Positions 16,256 through 23,830 of a DNA stretch of 35,311 nucleotides are shown here, in pieces. The position numbers and the translations under genes are program-made. The notes under the pieces were generated by a model. It ran no database searches. It saw only the letters and a program-made list of their open reading frames with translations, and had not been told where the DNA came from. Positions within the stretch are counted from its first letter, which is position 1; every line of letters starts with the position of its first letter. The stretch covers positions 1 through 35,311 of the forward strand of contig JAAZKK010000079.1 of assembly GCA_012799825.1 (NCBI GenBank), in the 5' to 3' direction. The stretch comes from Clostridiaceae bacterium (GTDB taxonomy: Bacteria > Bacillota > Clostridia > Saccharofermentanales > DTU023).

Positions 16256-17431
16256 TTACTGAAATGTTCCGGCCAGAATCTCTTCTAATTGCGCGTCATC
16301 GACCTCAATGTTGTAGAAGAGTTTGAAGAAATCTTTTACTTGAGTCTCAGGCGAATCTTCGTAGATTTCTGGATAGAATGTCGCGCCGAGCCAACGAACG
16401 CCGAGATAACGGTTGACGGATGGCGGTCCGCCCATGAAACCGTACGGAACCGAAGGAACAATGATGAGTTTGTCATTTTTGACGGCCTCAAGCGTGCTCC
16501 ACGCGGGATCGTTTTTGATCTCTTCGGCTAATGCGGCTCCATCGACGAGGATGTAGTCGGGATTCCATTGGATTATCTGTTCCATAGAGACTTCTGTGCC
16601 TCCGCCTTTTGAAGAGGCTTCGACGTCGGCCACGTTGACGACGGGAATGTAGTCAAGAAGCTCACTGTGGAATGAGCCTACAGCATTCGTGTTGAGTCCG
16701 AGATCGCCGAGTGCCCAATAGACCTTGACAACGTCTTCTTCAGGAATCTCCGCTTTTGCCTTTTCGCAGAGCTTAAGCGTTGCCTCGCAGTATTTGGCAA
16801 GCTCTTCAGTTCTTGAATTGTCGCCAATCAGTTCTCCAATGTCGCGATACGTTTTCGGCATGCCTGCGAATGTAGCCTCAATAAAGATGGTGGGCGTGTT
16901 GATCTGCTCTTGCATCCCGTCCATGTCTTCCTTGATGGTCTCTTTCTTTTCTCCGATGTCAATGATGACTTCCGTCTCTGCCGCAAGAACAGCCTCTAGG
17001 TTAAAATCGCTACTCTTTCCGTAAAATTGTCCGAATACTGGCAAATCGCCGAATTTCTTGTCAATCAGCTTGAGTTGCGCGCCTGAAAACTCTCTTGCTT
17101 TCCCGCAGAGCAGATCCGGCGCTGCCGTATAAAGGACGATCTGCGCCAAAGGACCTGAGGGCGCAATCCTAGATAGCTTTGTCGGAACTTCTACTTCTCT
17201 GCCGACGGAATCTGTAAATGTGCGCGTTTCCGGCTCGGTGGGTTTTGGATCCGTCGGATCGGGTTTAGTTGTAGCAGGCGGAGCAGGTTCAGTCGCTTCA
17301 ACAGATGGCGGTGAAGACGGCTCCGTCGCATCGTCAGACGGAGTTTTAGGTCCACAGCTCGTGATCATCAACGACAGAGCCATGATCATCGCTAAAACAA
17401 GCGAAACCCATGTCAAATTCTTCTTTTTCAT
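16256..17431 (-). CDS. ABC transporter solute-binding lipoprotein (iron/cobalamin type)
   Basis: Surface lipoprotein of 391 aa, cluster of the FepB/BtuF-type binding proteins. A signal peptide ends in the lipobox LMITSC with Cys26. A linker rich in Pro, Thr and Glu (about residues 29-67) follows, then the binding domain, beginning FTDSVGREVEVPTKLSRIAP as usual for this class. It would capture a ferric siderophore, heme, corrinoid or similar chelate outside the cell and hand it to the permease. The blocks SGPLAQIVLY, GQFYGKSSDFNLEAVLA and IDIGEKKETIKEDMDGMQ look like a specific subfamily whose ligand I do not know. AGGAGGA precedes ATG 17431. It is the last gene of the operon and may also profit from hairpins upstream. 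Confidence 0.9.
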   Translation of the reverse strand: MKKKNLTWVSLVLAMIMALSLMITSCGPKTPSDDATEPSSPPSVEATEPAPPATTKPDPTDPKPTEPETRTFTDSVGREVEVPTKLSRIAPSGPLAQIVLYTAAPDLLCGKAREFSGAQLKLIDKKFGDLPVFGQFYGKSSDFNLEAVLAAETEVIIDIGEKKETIKEDMDGMQEQINTPTIFIEATFAGMPKTYRDIGELIGDNSRTEELAKYCEATLKLCEKAKAEIPEEDVVKVYWALGDLGLNTNAVGSFHSELLDYIPVVNVADVEASSKGGGTEVSMEQIIQWNPDYILVDGAALAEEIKNDPAWSTLEAVKNDKLIIVPSVPYGFMGGPPSVNRYLGVRWLGATFYPEIYEDSPETQVKDFFKLFYNIEVDDAQLEEILAGTFQ

Positions 17432-17472
17432 GTTTTTCCTCCTAATTTCTTTTTTTGTTTAACATAATTGGT

Positions 17473-17515
17473 GGCAAATTGATTTGCCGCTCCCATCGCG
17501 ATGTACCTCATCGCG
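17473..17515. other. Two intergenic hairpins before the binding-protein gene
   Basis: GGCAAAT/ATTTGCC (17473-17488) and CGCGATG/CATCGCG (17497-17515) are perfect 7-bp stems in the 181-bp gap between the ABC ATPase and binding-protein genes. Without T runs they are more likely mRNA processing or stabilising structures than terminators. Binding proteins commonly need higher expression than the membrane parts. Confidence 0.4.
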
Positions 17516-17612
17516 TATGATCCTTTTGTTGACGCTTTGCCTTTAGCTTTTTTCTGTTTCAAGAACGTTTACAGGCATTTAGTTATGCTCTTTTTGTCTC
17601 TGAGATTTCGCG

Positions 17613-18449
17613 TCACATCTCTCTTTTTGTTGCGTCTTGACTGCGTATTTCTTCGAAATTTGGCAAAACGGTTACGATATCCGTTTTTGCACTTTTTTCT
17701 AGGTGTATGGGCACACGGTAGACATGCGATAAAAGCGATTCGGACAATACTTCCTGAGGTTTTCCGAACGCTATTGCAGATCCCCCCTCAATGAGCAACA
17801 CGTTATCGGCGTAAAGAAAGATATGTTGCGGATTGTGTGTTGAAATGAGCACGAGATAGCCGCAGTTCGCGAGTTGTCGAATCTCTTCGAGGACACGTAT
17901 CTGATTGCCGTAATCGAGGCTCGCCGTCGGCTCGTCCATGATCAGGATCGGAGCATCCTGCGCGACAGCACGTGCAATCAGAACCAATTGTTGTTCGCCG
18001 CCCGAGAGCTGGTCATATAATCGATTGGCGAATGATTCAATTTGCAAAAGCTTCATCGCCTCAACTGCTTTAATGCGCTCGCGCTTTCCCGGTTGCGCGA
18101 ACATGCTGAAAGAAGCAGTTGTCCCCATCAGAACCATTTCTTCGACGGTAAACTGAAATGTTCCTCTTTGAGTCTGCGGAATATATGCCATCTGCTTGGC
18201 ACGTTCGCGACTCGACAAGGTTTTAACGCTGAGCCCGTTGATCTTGATTTCCCCTCTCTTCAGCGGAAGTACGCCGAGGATTAACTTGAAAAGTGTTGAT
18301 TTTCCGGCGCCGTTTGCTCCGAGAACACCGACCACTCGTCCGCGCGGGACGGAGAAGGTGAGATTCTTCAACACTTCGTTCTGGCGGTAGCTGAACGAAA
18401 CATTTTGCACGTCTATGCCGCCCGACTTCTCAAGATTCGTTTTTATCAT
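17613..18449 (-). CDS. ABC transporter ATP-binding protein (FecE/BtuD type)
   Basis: Cytoplasmic ATPase of 278 aa for the importer. Walker A GANGAGKST (44-52), Q-loop in YIPQTQ (89-94), signature LSGGEQQ (148-154), Walker B ILIMDEPTASLD (168-179) and the H-loop in STHNPQH are all present, so it should be active. Its ATG overlaps the stop of the upstream permease as ATGA. The C-terminal 40 residues are variable. By class it energises uptake of iron chelates, heme or corrinoids. Confidence 0.95.
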   Translation of the reverse strand: MIKTNLEKSGGIDVQNVSFSYRQNEVLKNLTFSVPRGRVVGVLGANGAGKSTLFKLILGVLPLKRGEIKINGLSVKTLSSRERAKQMAYIPQTQRGTFQFTVEEMVLMGTTASFSMFAQPGKRERIKAVEAMKLLQIESFANRLYDQLSGGEQQLVLIARAVAQDAPILIMDEPTASLDYGNQIRVLEEIRQLANCGYLVLISTHNPQHIFLYADNVLLIEGGSAIAFGKPQEVLSESLLSHVYRVPIHLEKSAKTDIVTVLPNFEEIRSQDATKREM

Positions 18450-20167
18450 CCCGTCACACCCTTTCTGCCCTCACGAATAATGAGAAAAACAAAGAAGGGA
18501 GCGCCGATAAACGCGGTCAATATCCCGAGCGGAATACCTGATGTCGTGGCGCGCCGCGCGATGTTGTCGACGAATAAGAGAAAACTTGAACCAATGATCG
18601 TCGAAGCGGGTAGAGATACACGGTTGTCACTTCCGACCATCATTCGTGAGATGTGCGGCACGACCAATCCGATCCAGCCGATGACGCCGCTTACTGAAAC
18701 GCATGTGGCGGTGATCAATGTTGCCGACACCACCATGAGCGTCCTGACTAAACGCGTGCGCACACCCATCGTCGCCGCGGCTTCTTCGCCTAGCGCGAGC
18801 AAGTTGAGTTGCCATCGGAGCAGAAGAATGACCGTGATCCCTAAGAGGATCGGTATGGCGGCGAAGGCAAGGGATTTCATGCGAGCCGAATTCAAAGAAC
18901 CCATAAGCCAATATGTGATCGAAGGCAACTGGTTTGTCGGATCGGCTGCGTATTTTATGAGCGACAGTCCGGCAGAGAACAGCGAGCTGACGACGATGCC
19001 TGTCAGGACAAGTGACAGCAGCTTGTTTGCCCTGACAAGAGAAGAGATAAAAAGAACGAGAACAATGGAGAGCAGGCCGAACGCAAACGATGTGATTGTG
19101 ATTCCTGCCGACGAGAATCCTGCCAGAATCGCAAGCGCCGCGCCAAAACTTGCTCCCGATGACGCGCCCAAAACGTCGGGGGATACCATGGGGTTCTGAA
19201 AAACACCCTGGAATGTATGCCCCGCCACTGAGAGCCCAGAGCCGACGAGAATCGCCAGTAGGATGCGCGGCAATCGTACATTGATGAGGACGGTCGTGAT
19301 CTCCTCTGCGAACACCTCGCCTGTCGCCCAAAGACGGCTCCAAAAGTAACGGATAATTGTTATGGGGTTGATGGAGTACCAGCCAATAGCAAACGAGATA
19401 ACGACTAGAAAGATGAAAATCGCTCCCATTATCCCGAACCGGAGTGTCAGATGCTTTTTTTTGTTTCCCTCCGAAAGCTCGCCCGGCTCCTCTTCCAACT
19501 CTTTTGTGATGGTGCCGTCGTTTTCAAGCACAGCTCTAATGATAGATTCATGTGTCAGAATAGCTTGGCGTCGCTCATAGAGTCTGACTTTATCGGATTC
19601 ATTAATATCGTAGCGCGAGAGCGTATGCTCAAGCGATTGGTCGTTTTTCCAGACGACGATCAGCGGTGTCGCCTTGCTTTCAAGCAACTGAATCACGCGG
19701 TTGAAAATCTTATCGTCAAGGAGCTCAACTCCTCCAAGTTCATCGAGGACGATGACGTCGCCCTGATTGTTGAGCAGAGCAAGCACTTTGTCAGAAAACT
19801 GATTCATGTCAAATCGACTGCCCTCCCCCTCAACAAGAAGGAAGCAATCTTTAGGAAAGGTTAAGCCGTTTTGGTGGCGTACGGTTAATAATCCCGTTTC
19901 TCGTTGTGTGCCGGCGGCAATATGCGAAAACCCTATTTTTCTCCCATTCTTGGAGATGTGTCGAATCGTCATATATCCGGCGGGGTTCAATGCCGCGTCT
20001 CCAAGGTACCGCTGTACGAAGGTCGATTTTCCGCTGCCAACCACACCTGTCACGAGGAGGTGTCCTTTGTAGGAGCCGTCATCATTGAATAAAGCAGACT
20101 GCGCGAACAACATTAGGCCACGTTCATTGGCCGGATAAATGAATGTTTTTTCTTGTAAAACTGTCAT
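18446..20167 (-). CDS. Fusion of THEP1-like NTPase with FecCD-type ABC permease
   Basis: Protein of 573 aa with two parts. Residues 1-215 resemble THEP1-type nucleoside-triphosphatases: Walker A GVVGSGKST (41-49), an AGYMTIRHISKNGRKIGF block (63-80) like the family's GFyT...R.gGRRvGF, and Walker B VIVLDELGGVELL (138-150). A charged linker (216-240) leads to a full FecCD permease (about 240-573) with the family blocks LPRILLAILVGSGLSVAGHTFQ, NPMVSPDVLGASSGA and GWIGLVVPHI. The permease would form the membrane channel of the importer. The NTPase would lie in the cytoplasm, perhaps gating or sensing. ATG 20167 has only a weak ribosome binding site. The frame is continuous across the junction, with no stop or restart signal. 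The role of the NTPase domain is unknown. Confidence 0.85.
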   Translation of the reverse strand: MTVLQEKTFIYPANERGLMLFAQSALFNDDGSYKGHLLVTGVVGSGKSTFVQRYLGDAALNPAGYMTIRHISKNGRKIGFSHIAAGTQRETGLLTVRHQNGLTFPKDCFLLVEGEGSRFDMNQFSDKVLALLNNQGDVIVLDELGGVELLDDKIFNRVIQLLESKATPLIVVWKNDQSLEHTLSRYDINESDKVRLYERRQAILTHESIIRAVLENDGTITKELEEEPGELSEGNKKKHLTLRFGIMGAIFIFLVVISFAIGWYSINPITIIRYFWSRLWATGEVFAEEITTVLINVRLPRILLAILVGSGLSVAGHTFQGVFQNPMVSPDVLGASSGASFGAALAILAGFSSAGITITSFAFGLLSIVLVLFISSLVRANKLLSLVLTGIVVSSLFSAGLSLIKYAADPTNQLPSITYWLMGSLNSARMKSLAFAAIPILLGITVILLLRWQLNLLALGEEAAATMGVRTRLVRTLMVVSATLITATCVSVSGVIGWIGLVVPHISRMMVGSDNRVSLPASTIIGSSFLLFVDNIARRATTSGIPLGILTAFIGAPFFVFLIIREGRKGVTG

Positions 20168-20211
20168 AAAATGTAAGTTCTTTTGATTCCTGCTTGTTGT
20201 ATTTCACGAGT

Positions 20212-20520
20212 GTCGGCGATCGTTTTTGTTACCGTTTCGTCGTCGAGGCTCCTGCATCACCATTTTCACTGTTCCTGCGATCGCTTTTCTCAAAGCCTCC
20301 GGCGATCGTTTCGTCACCGCTTCCACCTCTAACCTTCCGGCACGCATGGCCTCTGTTTTCCGGAATGCAAGCGCCCGATCGTTATACTCTCGGATGCCGT
20401 GATCGTTTTGCCTTAATCCTTCCGGATCACAGAACTCCTGTTTTCCGGAATGCAAGCGCCCGATCGTTTTACTCTCGGATGCCTTGATCGTTTTGCCTTA
20501 ATCTTTCCGGATCGCATAGG
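20212..20520. repeat. Tandem repeat, 85-bp period, upstream of the ABC operon
   Basis: Near-identical copies start at 20353 and 20438, 85 bp apart, with a diverged copy at about 20268 and traces from 20212. Conserved words are GATCGTTTTGCCTTAATC and CTTCCGGATC. The 659-bp gap 20168-20826 holds this array; right of it I see nothing convincing (a 62-codon frame at 20523-20711 lacks support). Confidence 0.8.
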
Positions 20521-20826
20521 CGTCATACCGGAAGACTCGAGTGCGAGAATCCGAACACTTCGCATTTCATAATTGTAGCCGACTTATATTTAAAAAACAA
20601 TCGAGAGCAATTCTTTTTTATGAAAGGAAATATCTTAGCTGAATGCCAAAGGAAGCCGGACAGTGAGAGGCGCGGGTCGTCCAGTTTTATCTGGCAGATC
20701 GCCCTGTTCATTTTGTCATTCTAGGAATTGTTAGAGGATAAGGAGTTGAATGTCAAAAATATGTGTGAACAACTGTTTTTTTGTTCCACGTCATTGGCAG
20801 TTAAAATAACGGTACACGTAGAAATG

Positions 20827-21390
20827 TTAGAGATTTGCAGAATCAGATGCGCTCTCTTTAGTATCTGTTGATCCAATATTAGATTCGGAGTCTATGGCTC
20901 TAGCATTCGATCCGCCATCTGATATTTCAGTACTTGTTCCGGCGTCTATTCCTTTAGCGTTAGATCCGGGATCTGTTGATCCAATATTTGATCTGGCGTC
21001 TGTTGATTCAGGTTTTGATTCTGCGCCTTTAGCCTCGGCACTTGATTCGGCTTCTGTTACTTCAGTATTTGTTCCGGCGTCACTTTTAACATTGCGCGCC
21101 ATAATATTTTCAGCAACTTTGAGTGAACTTAAGAACCGTTGTACCGTCATCTCATCGAGTTCGCTACTCTGATCTTTGCCTTTTAGCCCAACAAGATAGT
21201 CTAACGACACGCCATAATACTCTGCGAGCTTAAGAAGCGTCGTCAAATCAGGTTCGCGAGTGCCCAACTCATATTTGGAAATCGCCTGACGGCTGACGTT
21301 CAAATGTTGTGCTACATCTATCTGTCTGATATTTCGCGCTTTTCTAAGAGAGGCTAATCGTCTTCCGAGAATGTTTGCTGATTTTTTCAT
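20827..21390 (-). CDS. XRE-family regulator with nonapeptide repeat tail
   Basis: Predicted DNA-binding regulator of 187 aa. Residues 9-64 are a Cro/C1-type helix-turn-helix (LGRRLASLRKARNIRQIDVA, VSRQAISKYELGTREPDLTTL, YYGVSLDYLVGL), common in one-domain Firmicute regulators. Residues 77-104 may form a dimerising helix. From about residue 105 to 184 the protein is a disordered, acidic tail of nine-residue repeats with consensus A-x-S-N-x-x-x-x-D, about nine units. The start codon at 21390 has no strong ribosome binding site. Neighbours give no clue to its target. A 1.1-kb gap lies upstream. Confidence 0.85.
   Translation of the reverse strand: MKKSANILGRRLASLRKARNIRQIDVAQHLNVSRQAISKYELGTREPDLTTLLKLAEYYGVSLDYLVGLKGKDQSSELDEMTVQRFLSSLKVAENIMARNVKSDAGTNTEVTEAESSAEAKGAESKPESTDARSNIGSTDPGSNAKGIDAGTSTEISDGGSNARAIDSESNIGSTDTKESASDSANL
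20839..21078 (-). repeat. 27-bp coding minisatellite (nonapeptide repeats)
   Basis: The 3' part of the XRE gene is made of about nine 27-bp units, for instance ARSNIGSTD, PGSNAKGID, AGTSTEISD, GGSNARAID and SESNIGSTD in order. Units differ by substitutions but keep length, so the reading frame has been maintained. Confidence 0.8.
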
Positions 21391-22190
21391 GTCGGTAAAT
21401 TGTGTAATATTCTCGGTATGTTTCTCAAGAAAAAATCAAAAAAGCGCCAAAATGGATCGTATCGCCCTTTTAAACTTAGAAAATCACTCGAGGTGTAACT
21501 ACTCATTGTAGACCGTCATGTCCTCCGGAGGGTGACCGAATACAGACGTAGAGGGAAATATAAAGTTAGGATTGCGCGCTTTAGTATGTAGTCGAAAGGT
21601 TGGACCACAAGTAACAACGGCTCAGCGCCATGCCGCAAAATTGAGCAAATTCCATTAGAAAATATGTTATCGAGCCAAGATATAAGCAAATCAAGCTGAG
21701 TAAGCGGAAAAAATTTCCTTGTTTCTCTTCAATATTGCAGTAAACACATCGTTAATTACATCTATAAGAACGCTATTCTACCAGCCATATTATTAAAATC
21801 ACAACTATCCAAAAATACCAGCACTCTATGAGATTTTAAGGAGAAATGCAAGCATTTGAGATCGATATTTGTATGAGATGTTTTGACTCGTTCACTTCAT
21901 AACCGCAGGATATATCCTTTATGGATTGTCCATATCATCGAAAAAAGCTAGCTGATTCTTTTTGTGTTGATCATCCTTCCAAGCAGCCTTTATTTGATAT
22001 GTCAAAGTATCAATTATATTAATATTCGTGTCGAAAAACTCAGTTAATGTGATGTGAAAACATCGAAGTGATACACCTTTCACGTCGTCATGACGACCGC
22101 TCACGTGTCCACAACACGAAGACACCGAAGAAACACATTTTTGCAAAAAAGCGCCGTAAGCGACGATTATCAGTCATTTTCTTGTCATAA

Positions 22191-22229
22191 ATTTTACATT
22201 AAGTTTTCATTTGTCAAATAATGTAAAAT
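22191..22229. promoter_or_regulatory. Perfect 11-bp inverted repeat upstream of rpiB
   Basis: ATTTTACATTA (22191-22201) and TAATGTAAAAT (22219-22229) are exact inverted copies with a 17-nt spacer. The word ATGTAAAAT occurs again at 22452, next to the rpiB ribosome binding site. It may be an operator; no regulator can be named. Confidence 0.45.
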
Positions 22230-22290
22230 CGAAATGCCTCAACTGTCGGTGTTACAGCCTCCAGAAATCTAGAAAGCATTGTCGTGCAAG

Positions 22291-22359
22291 TTATACACAG
22301 AGTTATCAACATTATTAACATTTTTACGGATTCTGTTAATATAAGTCGCTTGTGTAAAG
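22291..22359. promoter_or_regulatory. Cluster of DnaA-box-like 9-mers
   Basis: TTATACACA (22291-22299) matches the DnaA-box consensus TTWTNCACA. TTATCAACA (22303-22311) and TTATTAACA (22312-22320) are weaker forms, and CTTTACACA on the minus strand (22359-22351) differs at one position. The cluster lies in AT-rich DNA between an XRE gene and rpiB, where gene direction switches. Confidence 0.4.
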
Positions 22360-22483
22360 ATTTTAAGTCTACTGAACTGAACGAACGTATCATTTGAGTG
22401 CGATACGTTTCATTTTCCTATCAGCAAAACATTTGTATGGCATGGATCGATGATGTAAAATAAAATAAAAATCGGAGGTTTGA

Positions 22484-22927
22484 ATGAAACTTGTCGTTGC
22501 CAGTGATCATGGCGGATTCTCTCTGAAACAGGCAATTATTGAACATCTTCAAGCGAATGGGCATGAGGTCATCGACGCAGGAACAGACTCGGAAGAGTCG
22601 GTTGACTACGCAGTTTATGCAAAAAAAGCTGCATCCATGGTGGCAAGCGGTGCCTGTGAGCGCGGTATTGTCGTCTGTGGGACAGGGATCGGGATATCTA
22701 TCTCCGCCAATAAGGTTCATGGTATTCGATGCGCGCTTTGTACGAACGAATTTATGACGAAAATGGCAAGGCGTCACAATGACGCAAACATGTTAGCAAT
22801 GGGGGCTCGAATTTTGGCCGTACCGTATGCATTAACGCTCGTCGATCTGTTCTTAGAGGAGCCTTTTGAAGGTGGCCGTCATCAAAGACGAATTGACCAG
22901 ATCGCTGAAATCGAAAGGGGAGATTAA
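22484..22927 (+). CDS. rpiB: Ribose-5-phosphate isomerase B
   Basis: Sugar-phosphate isomerase of 147 aa, standard RpiB/LacAB length, interconverting ribose 5-phosphate and ribulose 5-phosphate in the pentose phosphate pathway. Key residues are visible: SDHGG at 7-11, the catalytic Cys65 in [15 protein letters not shown], and [14 protein letters not shown] (97-110). AGGTTTG after ATCGGAGG gives a good ribosome binding site for ATG 22484. It is one base upstream of upp, an arrangement common in Clostridia, which links pentose supply to PRPP-dependent base salvage. Confidence 0.97.
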   Translation: MKLVVASDHGGFSLKQAIIEHLQANGHEVIDAGTDSEESVDYAVYAKKAASMVASGACERGIVVCGTGIGISISANKVHGIRCALCTNEFMTKMARRHNDANMLAMGARILAVPYALTLVDLFLEEPFEGGRHQRRIDQIAEIERGD

Positions 22928-22928
22928 C

Positions 22929-23591
22929 ATGAAGGCTCCATGTGAAGAAAAAGCGGAATTGTTTGAAAATGTCTATATTTTGGATCATCCACTTATCCAG
23001 CACAAACTAACGCTGATGCGCGATAAGAAGACGAGTACCAAAGAATTTCGCGAGCTCGTTGCGGAAGTGTCCATGCTCATGTGTTATGAAGTGACACGTG
23101 ATTTGCCGCTTCGGAGTGTGAGGGTCGAGACGCCCTTGCAGAAAACTCAAGGGAAAATAATCGACGGTAAAAAATTAGCGCTTGTTCCGATTCTTCGTGC
23201 CGGTCTTGGCATGGTCGATGGAATGACGAATCTCATTCCCATGGCAAAAATCGGTCACATCGGCTTGTACCGTGATCCGGAAACGCTTAATGCCATTGAG
23301 TACTATTGTAAGTTGCCGAGCGATATCGAAGAACGCGACGTTATCTTACTTGACCCTATGTTGGCGACAGGCGGAACCGTGGTAGCGGCCATCGGTTTCT
23401 TAAAAGAGCGAAACATTAAAAACATCAAGTATGTTTGTTTGATTGCGGCGCCGGAAGGGGTCAGAAATATGCACAGCCACTATCCGGATATTCCCATCTT
23501 CTGCGCCAGTCTCGACGAGGCTTTGGATGAAAAAGCATACATTGTCCCAGGCCTAGGCGATGCGGGCGATCGCCTCTTCGGAACGAAGTAA
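22929..23591 (+). CDS. upp: Uracil phosphoribosyltransferase
   Basis: Salvage enzyme of 220 aa that makes UMP from uracil and PRPP. The PRPP-binding motif [13 protein letters not shown] spans residues 138-150, the [12 protein letters not shown] block 88-99, and the uracil-binding C-terminus contains [18 protein letters not shown] start at ATG 22929, with AAGGGGAG in front and one base after the rpiB stop. The in-frame ATG at 22866 would lie inside rpiB and adds residues unlike the family. Confidence 0.97.
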   Translation: MKAPCEEKAELFENVYILDHPLIQHKLTLMRDKKTSTKEFRELVAEVSMLMCYEVTRDLPLRSVRVETPLQKTQGKIIDGKKLALVPILRAGLGMVDGMTNLIPMAKIGHIGLYRDPETLNAIEYYCKLPSDIEERDVILLDPMLATGGTVVAAIGFLKERNIKNIKYVCLIAAPEGVRNMHSHYPDIPIFCASLDEALDEKAYIVPGLGDAGDRLFGTK

Positions 23592-23617
23592 CGGTCGCGC
23601 AACCCTGAACAAACCCA

Positions 23618-23652
23618 CGGGTGCTTCCCATTGTGACGTATTGCAGCACCCG
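23618..23652 (+). terminator. Hairpin after upp
   Basis: CGGGTGCT (23618-23625) pairs perfectly with AGCACCCG (23645-23652) with a 19-nt loop, 27 bp past the upp stop codon. The T run is weak and displaced (GTAGTTTTCATTTTC), so it is a moderate candidate for the operon terminator. Confidence 0.5.
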
Positions 23653-23830
23653 CGCTGTTGTAGTTTTCATTTTCTGATTCTTATAACAAATAATAACCTC
23701 TCAACCACTCCTCATAGGTTGCCATTCGGTTTGACAGCCTGGCACGGCAAAGACATGTTTTTACAATTCACGAGTTAATGGATGAGCTGCTTTTTATGTC
23801 ATCTCAATCGTGAAAAGCTTTGCCTATCGG

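Larger units (their letters stand above)
21391..22483. other. 1.1-kb gap, AT-rich, no clear gene
   Basis: Left part: no recognisable gene, RNA or repeat, apart from the short palindrome CCTCCGGAGG near 21529-21538. A 75-codon minus-strand frame (21919-22146) ends in a plausible protein-like stretch but has no ribosome binding site or known relative. Right part: a perfect inverted repeat at 22191-22229 and DnaA-box-like 9-mers at 22291-22359, before the rpiB ribosome binding site. Confidence 0.5.

Noticed and set aside
18405-19199. 264-codon plus-strand frame opposite the FecCD permease
   Set aside because: Antisense shadow of a clear permease domain.
20523-20711. 62-codon minus-strand frame upstream of the XRE gene's 3' end
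   Set aside because: No ribosome binding site or family resemblance; likely chance.
21919-22146. 75-codon minus-strand frame in the XRE-rpiB gap
   Set aside because: No ribosome binding site, no recognisable domain, atypical cysteine-rich start; only the last 45 codons look protein-like. Could be a relic but unsupported.
22250-22480. Chromosome origin (oriC)
   Set aside because: Only one fully consensus DnaA box, no dnaA, dnaN or rpmH nearby, and strand bias does not stay switched to the right.
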